From: Ustilago trichophora
Taxonomy: Eukaryota; Basidiomycota; Ustilaginomycetes; Ustilaginales; Ustilaginaceae
NCBI GenBank assembly: GCA_900323505.1
Contig: OOIN01000011.1
Location: 744,001 to 808,000 of the forward strand
Reading direction: 5' to 3'
DNA: 64,000 nt
A program made the translations under genes and the position numbers. The notes beneath the pieces were generated by a model that was not told the origin of the DNA, did not search any database, and was given only the letters and a program-made list of their open reading frames with translations. This document shows, piece after piece, positions 33,349-46,012 of the stretch. The first letter of the stretch is position 1; every line of letters starts with the position of its first letter.

Positions 33349-34346
33349 GTTGGGCGAGTATATGCAAGTGACTTGGGATGGATTAGGTTTGAAGGTGGGA
33401 GGGAAGGCGCAAGCTTGTATCACCGGTGCGGGGGTAGTATCGATTGGTGGTATAAGATGAAGAAGAAGTCGAGGTGGGAATGTTTGTCTTTTTAAGAAGG
33501 AAAGCGCCTCTGGGTGTGTTGCGGGGCAAGGAGGCACCGGGCAGCATACAAGTGGAAGCGACCGGCGTAACTCGTGCCAATTCAGGCCGGCTCAATGACC
33601 AAACTCGATCCGGAAGCTGGGGTGGACACCCCGAGAGAGACACACTTCTTGAGGAAAAAAGAGGGGCTGTTGACGTACAATAACGTGCACAGGCCTCGAG
33701 GTTGAAACTGAAGGCTGAGCATCTGCTGCATCGTTCATCTCTCTCGATTTGGCTCGGCAGACTCAAAAAGCCACTCAGCCCGCTCTGCTGCTCTGCAAGC
33801 TCTGCAAGCTCAGCAACGCCTCACTGAGATCTGTGCCTCAGCGGTCCTTCAATTTCTACGGCAAGTGTGAAAGCCGGTCTCGGAAACCGAATTTAGCCAT
33901 CGACGCGACAAAGTCTGGATCGGTAATTTCTAGCAATCGGCAATTCCAGGCACTTACCCGATCCGATTCAAATTAGAGCCTCAACTGGATGTGAGATCGT
34001 TGTCGAGATGCTTGTCAGTTTCGCAACTGCACCAGAATCCTGCCAGACGTCTTTTGCCTTGATACATAACCATACCTGCTCAGCATTGGCTGAGAGACGT
34101 TTGAGTCCAAGCTCAACACAATGAAAACATAGCAAAAAGACATATGGTGGACCAGATAGCATTCAACTATTGGAACCATTATGGAAGGCTAGAAGTACAA
34201 GGACGAAAAGAAAAAAAGCCACGACAAAAAAAAATGAGGAAAGGGGGGAATGAACCAGGGCTAGCTACCAGCATGTGAGCGCATATCGGCGATCAAAGGG
34301 GATGGGGGAGGGATAAGTGCGAGACGAGACGACAAGGCGCGACCGT
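33349..34346. other. Thiolase promoter and H3 3' flank
   Basis: About 1 kb between the leftward thiolase gene and the 3' end of the leftward H3 gene. An A-rich run lies at about 34206-34236. No gene was recognised. Confidence 0.4.
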
Positions 34347-34894
<548 letters not shown>

Positions 34895-36887
34895 TGTGAA
34901 GATGTAGGATGTTGCTGGTACTGGAGTACGAGTGAGGAGATAGTGTTGGATGATGAGGAGGAAAAAGCTGAAAGATGGATCGGCAAAGGTGGATGCTTAT
35001 ATTTGATTGAGGTCCAAGCGGACAGACGCGGAGTGTGCTGGTGTGCCGTCAGACACTGTGTGGCTGAGCTGCAAAGGGAGGGTGCAGCGTAGCGCCCAAC
35101 AGAGACTTGGCACGCAGAGAGAGAGATCACAGAGGCGCAACTCAGCTGTGCTTCTACTGCAACAGCAACACCACCACCATCACCACCACCAGCAAATACC
35201 AAGTGTAGCGGAAAGATCACACGTCAATTTTGTCACAAGTCCGGGATGACTGACGAACAACGAGCCGAGATGCAGCAAGGGCATTCTGGAGCTCAGATCA
35301 ACCACGGTCTCCCGAATGACGGGTTCCTTTCTGTATGGCGAAATACTCTGGATACACTGAGAATTACGGCGCTGCGCCTGTCTAAGGCCAAATTGGAAAC
35401 CACATGCATGAATTTACATGGAAATGGAGAAAGATAAAATTAAATAAAATAAAATAAAGTATGCAGGGTGGAGAGCAACCCAGCCCAACATCGCGTGGCT
35501 ACGGTGCCCTTTTGCAAGAACTGCGTTCTGCAGAAGCACGAGAAATCAAAAGGTGTAACCTTCCAAACCGCGGCAAAAGACGTGTTCTTCACCAATTCGC
35601 GTCTATGCCGGGCGATCAGGTCTGCTGGTAGCTCTACTCTCACACAAACTCTTTTCGCTCGTCCGTGTGTCACGCTTCAACGCGAGATTCAGCCTCTGCT
35701 GTTCCTCGCATTACGACCCTGATCACAATCGTACTGCCTCTAAGCTTGATGATACTCACTACTAGACATCCGACTGACGAGAACGAGTTGTTCAGGAGCT
35801 TGCTGAGGCTGCTACACCGCTTGAACCCGGAGACACGAAAAAAGACGAGGCAGAGGAAAGAGTGCTTTCTCACTGATTTCAAGATAGGAAGAAACTCCGT
35901 TCCACAACCAATCCAGCTCGAGATTAGATCATAAGCAAGTGGAATGGCTTGAACGGTGATACAGTATCGCGTTCGCGTGCGACCCAGGGGCACGAGATTA
36001 AAAAAAATTGATCTCGAGCCCAGACAGAGCACGGAGTTTCCTCAGACGAACCAGAAAAAGAAAAGAAAAAGGAAAGGGAAAAGGGAAAATTGGTTATTTT
36101 CCGAATTGACGGCGCTCGAGATGATCTTGCAATTGTAGTGAGAACCGAAACAACGTTGTATTGGAAACCTTTGACGTAATGACAATGTTTTGAGATGAGC
36201 GTTGTTTTCTCCGGTCAGGGCGAATGGATTCGAGCAATTTCAATGGGGTCCAGCGACAAGCGAAAGGAGGGCGTGTTAGACTCACATGCAGCTGAGTTCT
36301 ACGTGTCGAGGCAGTTGGCCAGTGTCTTCAGCTATCCGGGCCTGCGTATTCGTCGCACAATCAACAACACCGGCATCAGGCTCAACTGCACTGACGGTCC
36401 CAGTCCCCAAGCCCATGATTTTCTGTGCAGTTGACAGTCCAACAAAGGTCGCAATTCCTCACCGCAATTTCGCAGAGTGGAGTGGTGTGGAAGCCGCCCG
36501 AGATGTAAGACGCCTCGCCCCGTGTTTCTTTCGTTTCGAGTGTTAGCGGCTGCGTAATTTGTGTCTCCGTGTATGTGTGTGTGTGTGTGTGTGTGGGTGT
36601 GGGTGCAGGCGCGCGCGCTCTGTCTTGCCTGCCTGCCTGCGCGTAATGGCTCTCGGCTCACAGCACAGAGCTGAGATGGCTCAGTTACAGTCTTTGCCCT
36701 CGATGTCGACCCAGCGTGGCTCTTTGCCGATCCCGCATCCAATCCGACTTTGATACAAATACAGGCCACCGCGCCGGCGTAATTCCCTTTTTCTTTCCTC
36801 ATCATCCACTCATCTCTTCAAGAGCTCTCTCTACACACAACTCTCTCTCTCCCCACCCCACCACCAACCACACAACACTTTATCAAT
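34895..36887. promoter_or_regulatory. Divergent H3/H4 intergenic region
   Basis: This is 2.0 kb between two divergent histone start codons, longer than the few hundred bases typical of fungal H3-H4 pairs. It holds (CAC)-rich DNA near 35161-35195, an A/T-rich run at 35426-35460, a purine-rich run at 36048-36090, a GT microsatellite at about 36574-36600, and one TACAGTA at 35960. A pyrimidine-rich leader directly precedes H4. No gene was recognised. Confidence 0.5.
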
Positions 36888-37295
<408 letters not shown>

Positions 37296-39590
37296 ACGCA
37301 CTTTGCCTTTTTTGTGCATCTCTATATCTCCCAACCCCACATTTCTTGTCTCGTTTCTGGCGCTGCCTTCTGTACTTCTAGCATTTCCGATATGCCTCTC
37401 TTGTTGCGGCAGTCTCTGACGCCTGCCAGCCCATGGTAATTTCGACCTTTTTACACCCTGTAGATGGCTTTGTTTGTGTTGCAGTGTGCTGTTGCATCCA
37501 TCTGGCCGAGTTTGGTAGGTTCGCAGGGCTGGATTGATATCGACTACCTATGTATCTTGTTCCGCTCTCTTTCTAGAAGATGAGAGCTATAGCTGTATCT
37601 GGATCCGCCAATTTTGAGCTCAGAGTCCAACTGCCGGTCCGAAGCCTGATCGAGATGGGTAGCAATCGCTTTAGTGCCAGCGCACCGCTTGATTATCTCG
37701 ACAAGATGACGCATGCGCTGTAGCGTCCGTCATGGCAAAGAGCATGACACGCCGCGGGAAAGACAAACTTTCGAATCAAGACACTTGGTATGTTGTCTGG
37801 GTGAAGCGCTTGTTGGGAGAGGCCTAGATAACACCAGGTCGGAGTTGGCCACCGTCACAAAGACTGCGGTTGCTCCCATTCCCCAAAGGTCATTGCCGGG
37901 TCGGCGCAAGGAGTGTATCCCATTCAAAGTCATGCCAGTGCGATCCTACAACTGCGGTACTTACCTATGCTACTTTGGTGCCAAGGACTTGACTGATTCC
38001 CTCACGACTTCGCAAGAAGACCAAGCTGACAACAGCAGCGAGCTTGAAATCTATAGACAGAGTTGTTACTCACCAGGCGCCGTGGATCCGATGCGATCCT
38101 ATGGAGAAATGTGCGACTGCTCTAATCTATTGGCAAACGCCTAGACGCAAAAACGAATCTCAATCACGATTCCACACCAAAGGCTTGCTAGCAAAAGTCG
38201 AAAGAGAGTGCGTTTGGATCTGTGCTTGACAGAGTCATGTTGCCGATTGAAGATCTACCGGGAGCTCACATCGCAGAGGGTCGGATGCTTGTCACCTCTT
38301 GTCAGCAAACAGCGTTAATCAACAACAACACCACCATCGCTACTTGATTGAGATCGCCGGATTGAAATCGGGTATCGGCATTAGACATTTAGGAAAGCAT
38401 TCCCTCTTGATGCAAAGGGGTAAGAAAATGTATACTGTACAGTACTACAGCCAGTAGCTTGACTGATCAGTGAGAGAGACGGGTGTCGAGTGGCGGTGCA
38501 GTTTTGATTTTTGTCGCGCGGGTCTTGGCAGCATAAAGAAGTTGGACAAGCACAAGCACTAAAGGGGCAAGCACAAAACATTTTGTCCGATATAGAGTTG
38601 GTGACTTGCTGAGGGTTCAGAGGTGGCAAGGTACACTTTTGGCTTGATATATCGTCGAGTAGTGGGACAAGTCAAATTGCCATGGAATCTGAAGCAACGT
38701 AGAAAGTGACGATGTTTCAGGCGGTGCTAGAATCTGCTGAAAAAACAGAGAGGCTCAAAGAAAGAGAAGTCAGTGTCAGGGTTATCCCCGCAATCGAGCA
38801 ACAGAAGTATGATTTTCATTTGCCATGCATCAAACTAGCTGTACATCACACTACTGTACCAACCTTGTACAACAACGGCTCGACATCATCGCTTCCATCT
38901 ACTGTATCTGTAGTGAGCGCCATGTCAGGCTGTTACAGTATCCTTCAGCCCGTAGTTAGACGCAGTTACGAGCACACAGATAGCAAACAGAACAATTGAG
39001 GACAGGCCGAGCAACAGCAGCAACGCATCAACAAGACCCTGACCCCTGTGACGGCAAAATTCAAATTTCAGCGAAAAGCCAAGCATTTGAGGCTACGTAG
39101 TCGTGCGTGTAAGAGGCACTAGACCAGTTGCCGTTTCAACTACGCCAACTATACTACAGTACAGCTCCTTATTTGACCGTTGTTCCATCAAGGCTGTGCG
39201 AGATCATCTTCTACAGCACACAGGTGCTACTCTCGAGCCTATCTCCGCGGCCAACATCTTGATGCCCGTATTGCGTATGCAGTTGGGCGCCAGAACCGCT
39301 GACGGATAGGTCTTCCGCCAAGACCCTCTTCACCACGAGGCCGTGGCTTGGCACTCTCACTCCTCCTCACCTCACCTTCCCTTTTTACAATCATCTGATT
39401 CTTTCTACCACACACATCCACCCTTTCCTGCCCAGCTTTCCCGGCTTCTGACAACACCGCCTTTGCTATTCCGAAGCTTTTCCTTTCCGTGCTCTATTAG
39501 TCCCACCGGCCGACGCTCGCAAGCCGCACGACACTGCAGCTCGTCACTGTAGACCCTACGACTCTAGAGTTGCCTCGCCATTTCGCCGGT

Positions 39591-39621
<31 letters not shown>

Positions 39622-39945
39622 GGCTCTTGACGCTGACGTAAAGAACGACGACGAGCTGCTTGTCTGCAGCCCCCGTACACCCCACAGCCGCAGCCACTTT
39701 GCAGCACTGTCCATCTCCAAAGCCACTTCAAAAACCAACAAAGTTCCGACCAACTTGTCGGGTCATCCTTCGCCACAGACATCATCCTTCATATTTGACT
39801 GCTTCTTCACACACCATCTACTCTCTTTCGCACCATAACAAGCGAAGAGCACTCGAAGCATCTCCGACTCACGAGACAAACGGGTCTCAGCCTGTCGACT
39901 CTTTGCTTCCGCCGACCCTTTTCTCCTCCAATCCGACCAAACACA
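37296..39945. promoter_or_regulatory. H4 3' region and long upstream region of the ADAM gene
   Basis: This is 2.6 kb without a recognisable gene. Heptamers TACTGTA/TACAGTA cluster here (38433, 38438, 38852, 38900, 38934, 39155). A T28 tract lies at 39594-39621. The longest frame (37713-38144) begins at a non-ATG codon and has no family signature. Confidence 0.45.
39594..39621 (+). repeat. Poly(T) tract, 28 nt
   Basis: This homopolymer lies about 325 bp upstream of the ADAM start codon, in probable promoter or leader sequence. Confidence 0.9.
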
Positions 39946-42700
39946 ATGAGGTCTCTTGGTGCGCATCGATGGCTCGCAGCATTGCTGCTAGCTGTGCTTT
40001 TGGCAGCAACGCCCATCGCAGGTACGTTTCTTCTGATACACCAAAGCATACGCGCAACACCAGTATTGACGCAATGAAACCCACCTTTCCCCTTACACAG
40101 CACGAAGCCGTCAGAGTGGTCCGCTACAGCGCATAGGCAGGACGAGCGATGTGAAGCTCGACATTCTTTCGCCTGCAGCTTCTTCACAACAACAGTCAGA
40201 CGCACGTTTGCAATCAAGGTCACCTTCGGTCTCTCAACCGCCGCTTCGTCTCAGCTTCCGCGCCTTTCAGCAGGATTTCCACTTGCATCTACAGCCCAAC
40301 CAAGACATTTTGCATCCGGAAGGTACCCTTGTAAAGTACTACGCATACAACGAGACCACAGGGCAAAGCTATGTCCGCACCACCGAGAAGCTTTACCCGG
40401 GCGATGTTGCTGCCTACCACGGTGTCGTCCTTCATCCTTCCCATTCTTCCCGACGTCTCGAGGAAGATCGAGCAGGCGTTGCTCGCGACATTTACCAAGA
40501 TCACGACTTTGGCGTCGTCGGTCGAGCGTCCATCATGTTGCACGACGATGGCTCCATCTCGGGAGTTCCCTCCTTCGAGGGAAGCTTTGACTGGTTCGGC
40601 AATGTCCATCACATCGAGACTCCCAAGAGTTACTTTGCTAAACGACAAGTCGACGACCCATGGCTGGAACCTCGCTCACAACAGATTGGCTCTATGGTTG
40701 TGCATCGAGACTCGGACATCACGCTCGAGCCCAGGGACGATCTGTCCAATGGGACCACGGCTTCCTCCCCTTCCACCGGATGCAGCTCCGATGTCCTTGA
40801 CTACAACAGCCACAATCGACTCGTACTCAGCGACGACACCAATGATGAGGCGAGTCTTTCCGTCTATTCGTTCTTCAAATTGCCAACCCCTGCTCGACTA
40901 TCTCGCCGTGATCTGTTCTCCGGCTGGAACGATCTCTTCACCCGGTCGATTCAAGACGACGTGATCGAGTCGCCGCAAGCGTCCCCTGACGCCTTCATCT
41001 ACCATGAAGACCTCGACGACTACCTGGAGCCCTCGTTCCGCCGAAGGCAGGCCACAGGCAACGACATTGGAAACGGAGGGGACCAAACCTCGAGCTACGA
41101 GAATGTCATTGGATCGACGGCCGGCTGCCCCAACAGTGCCCGCGTCGTTTACGCAGGCATCGCCTCGGACTGTGCGCACACAGAGCGCCTCGGCAGCCAG
41201 GACGGAGCACGTACCGAGATCTTGAAAAACATGAACTCGGTCTCGAACCTCTATCGATCCACTTTCAACATTTCCATTGGCGTGGTCGAGCTCGACGTTC
41301 GCTCGGGCAGTTGTCCAGCCTCGCCCGCGCAAGACGCTGGATGGAACATTGGATGCGGCACCATCACGATCGATGAGCGTCTGAGCGAGTTTTCGCGATG
41401 GAGGTCCCAGCAACCGGGCAACGGCATCGGGCTTTGGCACCTGATGACAGCGTGCAACTCGGGTAGCGAGATTGGCGTCGCCTGGCTCGGCACCGTATGT
41501 ATGACGGGTGCGTCGAGCAGCGGTGGCCAGACTGTGAGTGGAACCGGTGTCAGCTCGCTCACGACGCAGCAATGGCAAGTCATGGCGCACGAGATGGGTC
41601 ACAACTTTGGTGCTATTCACGATTGCACCACCGGCTGCACGAGCAACTCAAACTATGCTGTCCAACAGGGCGGTGCGCCGTGCTGCCCGTCTTCGGCATC
41701 GTCGTGCAACGCCAATGCACAATTCATCATGAATCCGTCTTCGAGGCAAAACATCCAAAATTTCAGCCAGTGCTCGATCGGTAACGTTTGCTCGTTGCTG
41801 GGACAAGGCCTCAACACGTCGTGCATCCAGGCGCCCGGCCAACGCAGCACGCTCAGCACGCAGCAGTGCGGCAACGGTATCTTGGAGCCGGGCGAGGAAT
41901 GCGATGCTGGGCCTAACGGATCGCAATGCTGTACTACGCAATGCCGACTGAGGTCGGGCGCCCAGTGCGACCCTGCGACGAGCGCATGCTGCTCCAATTC
42001 GTGCACGTACGCACCTTCGTCGCAGATGTGCCGCCCCTCGGTCGACGGGAGATGTGACACGGCAGAGTACTGCACTGGTACGTCGGCCGAATGCCCTGCG
42101 GATCAGACCAAGGACGACGGAAGCTCGTGCGGTGACGGCCTGTCTTGCGCCAATGGCTACTGCACCTCGCGAGACTTGCAATGCCAGCAGGCGTCGACAG
42201 GCCAGCTGACGTTCCAGTCGGCGTGTTCAGCTTCCAACGCCAACTCTTGCCAGCTGACATGTCAGAGTCCCAACTCACGCAATCAGTGCCTGATCCTGCA
42301 GCAGCCCTTCATCGACGGCACGAGCTGCGGCTATGGAGGACGTTGTCAGAACGGCGAGTGCAAATCTGGTTCGTGGCAGACCACCTTCCGAAACCTGTAC
42401 ACGGACAATCTCAACATTGCGATTCCAGTGACGGTGGTGGGAGGGATCATTGTGCTGCTGCTGCTGGTTTGTCTGGTGCGATGCTGCTGTGGACGTCGAC
42501 GACCCAAGCGTCAACAGCAGACCCGAACGAGCACGGCGTACAACGTACCCAATGCTGTCGCTACACCTCAAGGTAGTGAGCGCAGTTCCCAAGCGCCGCT
42601 CACGTATCCGGCACCTCCGCCGCCCATGCGCCAGCCATACGGAGCTTCGCAACCAGGCTGGGTTGATCCGACTGCTTATAACGGTCCCAATCGATTCTAG
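39946..42700 (+). CDS. ADAM-type membrane metalloprotease-disintegrin
   Basis: Gene: join(39946..40021,40101..42700), 891 aa. Exon 1 encodes a signal peptide (MRSLGAHRWLAALLLAVLLA); a 79-nt GTACGT...CAG intron follows. A long prodomain precedes the reprolysin-type zinc site HEMGHNFGAIHD (HExxHxxGxxHD), so the protease should be active. Next comes a cysteine-rich disintegrin-like domain opening GNGILEPGEECDAG and running through the CDTAEYCTG region, then a further Cys-rich segment, one transmembrane helix (about 42415-42480, IPVTVVGGIIVLLLLVCLV) followed by cysteines and basic residues, and a Pro/Ser/Tyr-rich cytoplasmic tail. Family members shed or process surface proteins. Fungal ADAMs exist (ADM-A/ADM-B in Aspergillus) but have few known substrates. 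Confidence 0.92.
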
Positions 42701-43236
42701 GATGCGAGCCAAGCTCCCTTAGATTGGCACGTCCGGAGTTCGTAACAACTTTCTTGCTTTCACCCTTGGACACTTTCTAGACTTGGTAACTATTTCTTCA
42801 ACGAATCTTCTCGCATCGGCATCTTCTCATTGCGCTTCCGTTTTTTTTTGCTGTTCAAGCCATCATTGTACCACTGCACTGTAACAATAACAACATTTCA
42901 CACCTGACCACCTCAATCAAGTTTATGACTCTGCACTCTACTGGATGACGAGTGAGACTGTTGATTGTGGCTGCTATCGAATGTGCTGCTGAAAGAGATG
43001 CTAGATTTGAGTGTGCTGTACGGTTACTTGAAAAATGCGGACTTGGCCGGCTGTCTGTTGTGAAATGGCCAGCTGTCTGTGCTCAAGGTTGCCGTCTATG
43101 CAAGCATATTTGCCTCAATGTCAATATGCAAAGGGCGGAACGGGCTGAGGCGACTCTCTCACTGACTTGGAGAAGTTGGTTGGTTGCGAAAGGGTCAATC
43201 TCAATGTGCACGTTCTCATATAATGCAGCACGGACG

Positions 43237-43276
<40 letters not shown>

Positions 43277-43903
43277 CCTCTTTCGCAGTGGTTCTCCTCT
43301 CTGGAAAGGCACTTGAGCTGAGCTTAATTTTCCAATAAAAGGAAAAAGAACCGCCACAACACACACTCGAAAAAAAGACACAGAGACAGTGCTCAGGCTG
43401 CTCGTACAGTAGCTCAGCACTGACGCCCTTTTCGTGAGCTTTTGGTTTCGTCACCAACACCTCTGCTGGTTCGTTCATTACACGTTGTCCTCCTTTGTCT
43501 ACCATACACCATCGCCTTTCCTGCCGGTCGACCCCAAAGCTAGCACTCTTTGTCGACCGTGCACTGAAGCGAGCGCCCACCCTTTTCGCTCACACAATAC
43601 TTATAGGCGATCGACACTCCTCACTTCCACACCATACGCGCACCGAGGCCTTCTGTCACAAGTTCCGTCTCGAAGCGGTCCAGCTGCAACATTCTGTGAT
43701 CGGCCGTAACACTCGACGGAAATCTTGCATTCTTGTTCTCTGAGCCTTCATCGCACCTCCTGTGAAGCTATTCGCTCTTTGTCGTAGCGCTTATCCTCAT
43801 ATCTTGAGCATCTCGAGCATCTCGCTGGTTCTGCTTTCGAGCTCGGTAGGCCTTTGCCGCCGCCGCACTCCGCCATTGTCGCATCACTCTAGAGCCAAGA
43901 ATC
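42701..43903. promoter_or_regulatory. ADAM 3' flank and promoter/leader of the Pho80-type cyclin
   Basis: No gene was recognised. It contains a T38 tract (43239-43276), one TACAGTA at 43405, and a C/T-rich stretch from about 43430 that is probably the 5' leader of the cyclin gene. Confidence 0.45.
43239..43276 (+). repeat. Poly(T) tract, 38 nt
   Basis: An uninterrupted thymine run in the spacer between the ADAM gene and the cyclin gene. Confidence 0.9.
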
Positions 43904-46012
43904 ATGCTCTCAACCAGCCCGGATCCCTCATCCGCTGCCTCGCCACCAGGACCGCCATCTTCGCAGTCTTCCTCTGTCGGTTCCTGTTACACCTCTTCAT
44001 CCTCGCAAGCCTCGCTCCGCGCGCGTCCAACCCTGTCCGATCCGTCTTCGAGCGCCACTAGCCCAGCCAGTGCCTACGACCGTCCCTCCGAACATACCTA
44101 CGGATCTGCCCACACCAAGCGTCCAGCCCAGTCGGCGGCTTCGTACATCAGCCAATCCTCGAGCGCTTCCCACACACCGATCGACCATCGCTTCAACGAT
44201 CCATTTGCCAACTCTTCCCTCGGCTCGCACTCTTCCCCTCGAGACCACTATACACGCTCCGGCGCCATGGAGCAATCTTCCAGCACCACCTATGAGGCTC
44301 TGGATCCGCGTGGATTCCATCGTGCGGGACCTTCCAACGGCATCGCTACCGACTTCTCGACGCAGGGCGCAACGCAAGGCCAGTCCTTGGGCAGCCCCGA
44401 CAACCATCGCGGTGGTCCCGCACCTAAAGCTCGCCGTACAAGTCCGGGAGGATCGCGCGCTTCTGGTAACCTCGACCCTGCGCATGGCTCAACAGCGTAC
44501 AACTATGGCGCCAACCCGCATTCGGTCTCGCATGTCGCGAGATCGCCCAACCACAGCGGTGCGATGCCGTCGGGTATGTACACCTCGTCGACATCCGCTT
44601 TGGCGCCACGAAGCGGTTCTCATGCGGCTCCTGCCGAGACAGGCTCTTACAACCACTGGCAACAGTTGCAGCAACACAGCACACGAGCCGCACAAGCCTC
44701 CACCTCTGCAATGCCTTCACCCCGAACGCGAGCCCATGACGGCCAAGCCGATTCCACGGGCCCGCTGTCCACATCGGGTGCCCCGGCCTCTCACTCTACG
44801 TCTTCCAAAGTGTCTTCGAGCTCGGTGACGGGTCGCAGCGAGATCGCCAACAATGCCAAGCCGCCATCGCTTCCCAAGATGGATCTGGCTACGTTTGCCC
44901 CGCAGGAGCTGCTCAAGATCCTCGCTACGCTGCTTCACGAGATTGCCACGGCCAACGACGAGTTTCAACCCGACGGAAGCAAGGACGACTCGTCACGGAG
45001 CAGAAGAGCCGCACGCAGCCGAGACCGCTCAGCACCAGCTACACCCGCAGAGTCGGGCGACGCTGCTGACACGGTACGCGATTACTCGGCTCCTCCAGGG
45101 TCGCATTTGTCGTTTAGCGATGCACGACGCCCCTCGGTGACCACCGCAGCGCTAGGTGCACTTGCTACGCCCTCGAGCACGCTGTGCTTCCACGCCCGCA
45201 ACGTGCCGAGCATCAGCATCGAGTCGTACCTGTTGCGCATCCTCAAATACTGTCCCACGACGAACGAGGTGTTTTTGAGTTTGCTCGTCTACTTTGATCG
45301 CATGAGCCGTATGGGCACCGGTGCCAAGCCTGGCGCGAACGGCGAAGGCGAAGTGGCAGGCGAAGCGGCTGGCCTTCCTCGCGCCGTGGAACGCGCCACG
45401 GGACAGTCGGATGTAGGAACCGACGCCCCTGCACGCACGTCGGATTCGACCAAGGATGCAGCAGCAGCAGCAGCAGCACAACCTTATACCCATCCTGGCA
45501 TCCGCGGATTTGCGATCGACAGCTACAATGTGCATCGACTGGTGATCGCAGGTGTGACGGTGGCGAGCAAATTTTTCAGTGACGTCTTTTACACCAACAG
45601 CCGATATGCCAAAGTAGGAGGTCTGCCTCCGCACGAACTCAACCAGCTCGAGCTGCAGTTCTTGTTGCTCAACGATTTCCGCCTGACGATTCCGCTCGAA
45701 GAGATGCAACGGTATGCCGACCAATTGCTCATGTACGCAAGCGGAAGATCTGACATGGTGAAATTGACCAAGGAAGTGAGCGGCGGCATGTATGGACCCA
45801 CTGGTGAGGGAACGGGAGTTGCTAGCGCCGTGTCTGCGTCCGGCGAGGTAGCCAGTAGCAAAGAAGCAGCAGCACCGAATGCAGCCATCAACACGACTGG
45901 GACCCAAGCTGGTGCTATCACCGAGGTCGGACCGACGACGCATCAAGCAAATGCCGTTGATGCCCACGCTGATGCTGAAGGCGACGTGCAAATGTCTGAA
46001 GCGCAACGGTGA
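43904..46012 (+). CDS. Pho80/Pcl-type cyclin
   Basis: The protein is 702 aa from the ATG at 43904. The first 420 residues are Ser/Thr/His-rich and disordered. The cyclin box begins about residue 436 (PSISIESYLLRILKYCPTTNEVFLSLLVYFDRM) and resumes with AIDSYNVHRLVIAGVTVASKFFSD and LPPHELNQLELQFLLLNDFRL. A Gly/Ala-rich insertion of about 60 residues, including an alanine run, separates the two parts. This is the Pho80-like family that partners Pho85-type CDKs in phosphate sensing, glycogen or cell-cycle control. The insertion inside the box is smut-like low complexity. The specific CDK partner cannot be told. No intron is needed. Confidence 0.88.
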   Translation: MLSTSPDPSSAASPPGPPSSQSSSVGSCYTSSSSQASLRARPTLSDPSSSATSPASAYDRPSEHTYGSAHTKRPAQSAASYISQSSSASHTPIDHRFNDPFANSSLGSHSSPRDHYTRSGAMEQSSSTTYEALDPRGFHRAGPSNGIATDFSTQGATQGQSLGSPDNHRGGPAPKARRTSPGGSRASGNLDPAHGSTAYNYGANPHSVSHVARSPNHSGAMPSGMYTSSTSALAPRSGSHAAPAETGSYNHWQQLQQHSTRAAQASTSAMPSPRTRAHDGQADSTGPLSTSGAPASHSTSSKVSSSSVTGRSEIANNAKPPSLPKMDLATFAPQELLKILATLLHEIATANDEFQPDGSKDDSSRSRRAARSRDRSAPATPAESGDAADTVRDYSAPPGSHLSFSDARRPSVTTAALGALATPSSTLCFHARNVPSISIESYLLRILKYCPTTNEVFLSLLVYFDRMSRMGTGAKPGANGEGEVAGEAAGLPRAVERATGQSDVGTDAPARTSDSTKDAAAAAAAQPYTHPGIRGFAIDSYNVHRLVIAGVTVASKFFSDVFYTNSRYAKVGGLPPHELNQLELQFLLLNDFRLTIPLEEMQRYADQLLMYASGRSDMVKLTKEVSGGMYGPTGEGTGVASAVSASGEVASSKEAAAPNAAINTTGTQAGAITEVGPTTHQANAVDAHADAEGDVQMSEAQR

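Noticed and set aside
37713..38144. A 143-codon frame between H4 and the ADAM gene
   Set aside because: It begins at a non-ATG codon and shows no conserved motif or coding-type composition.
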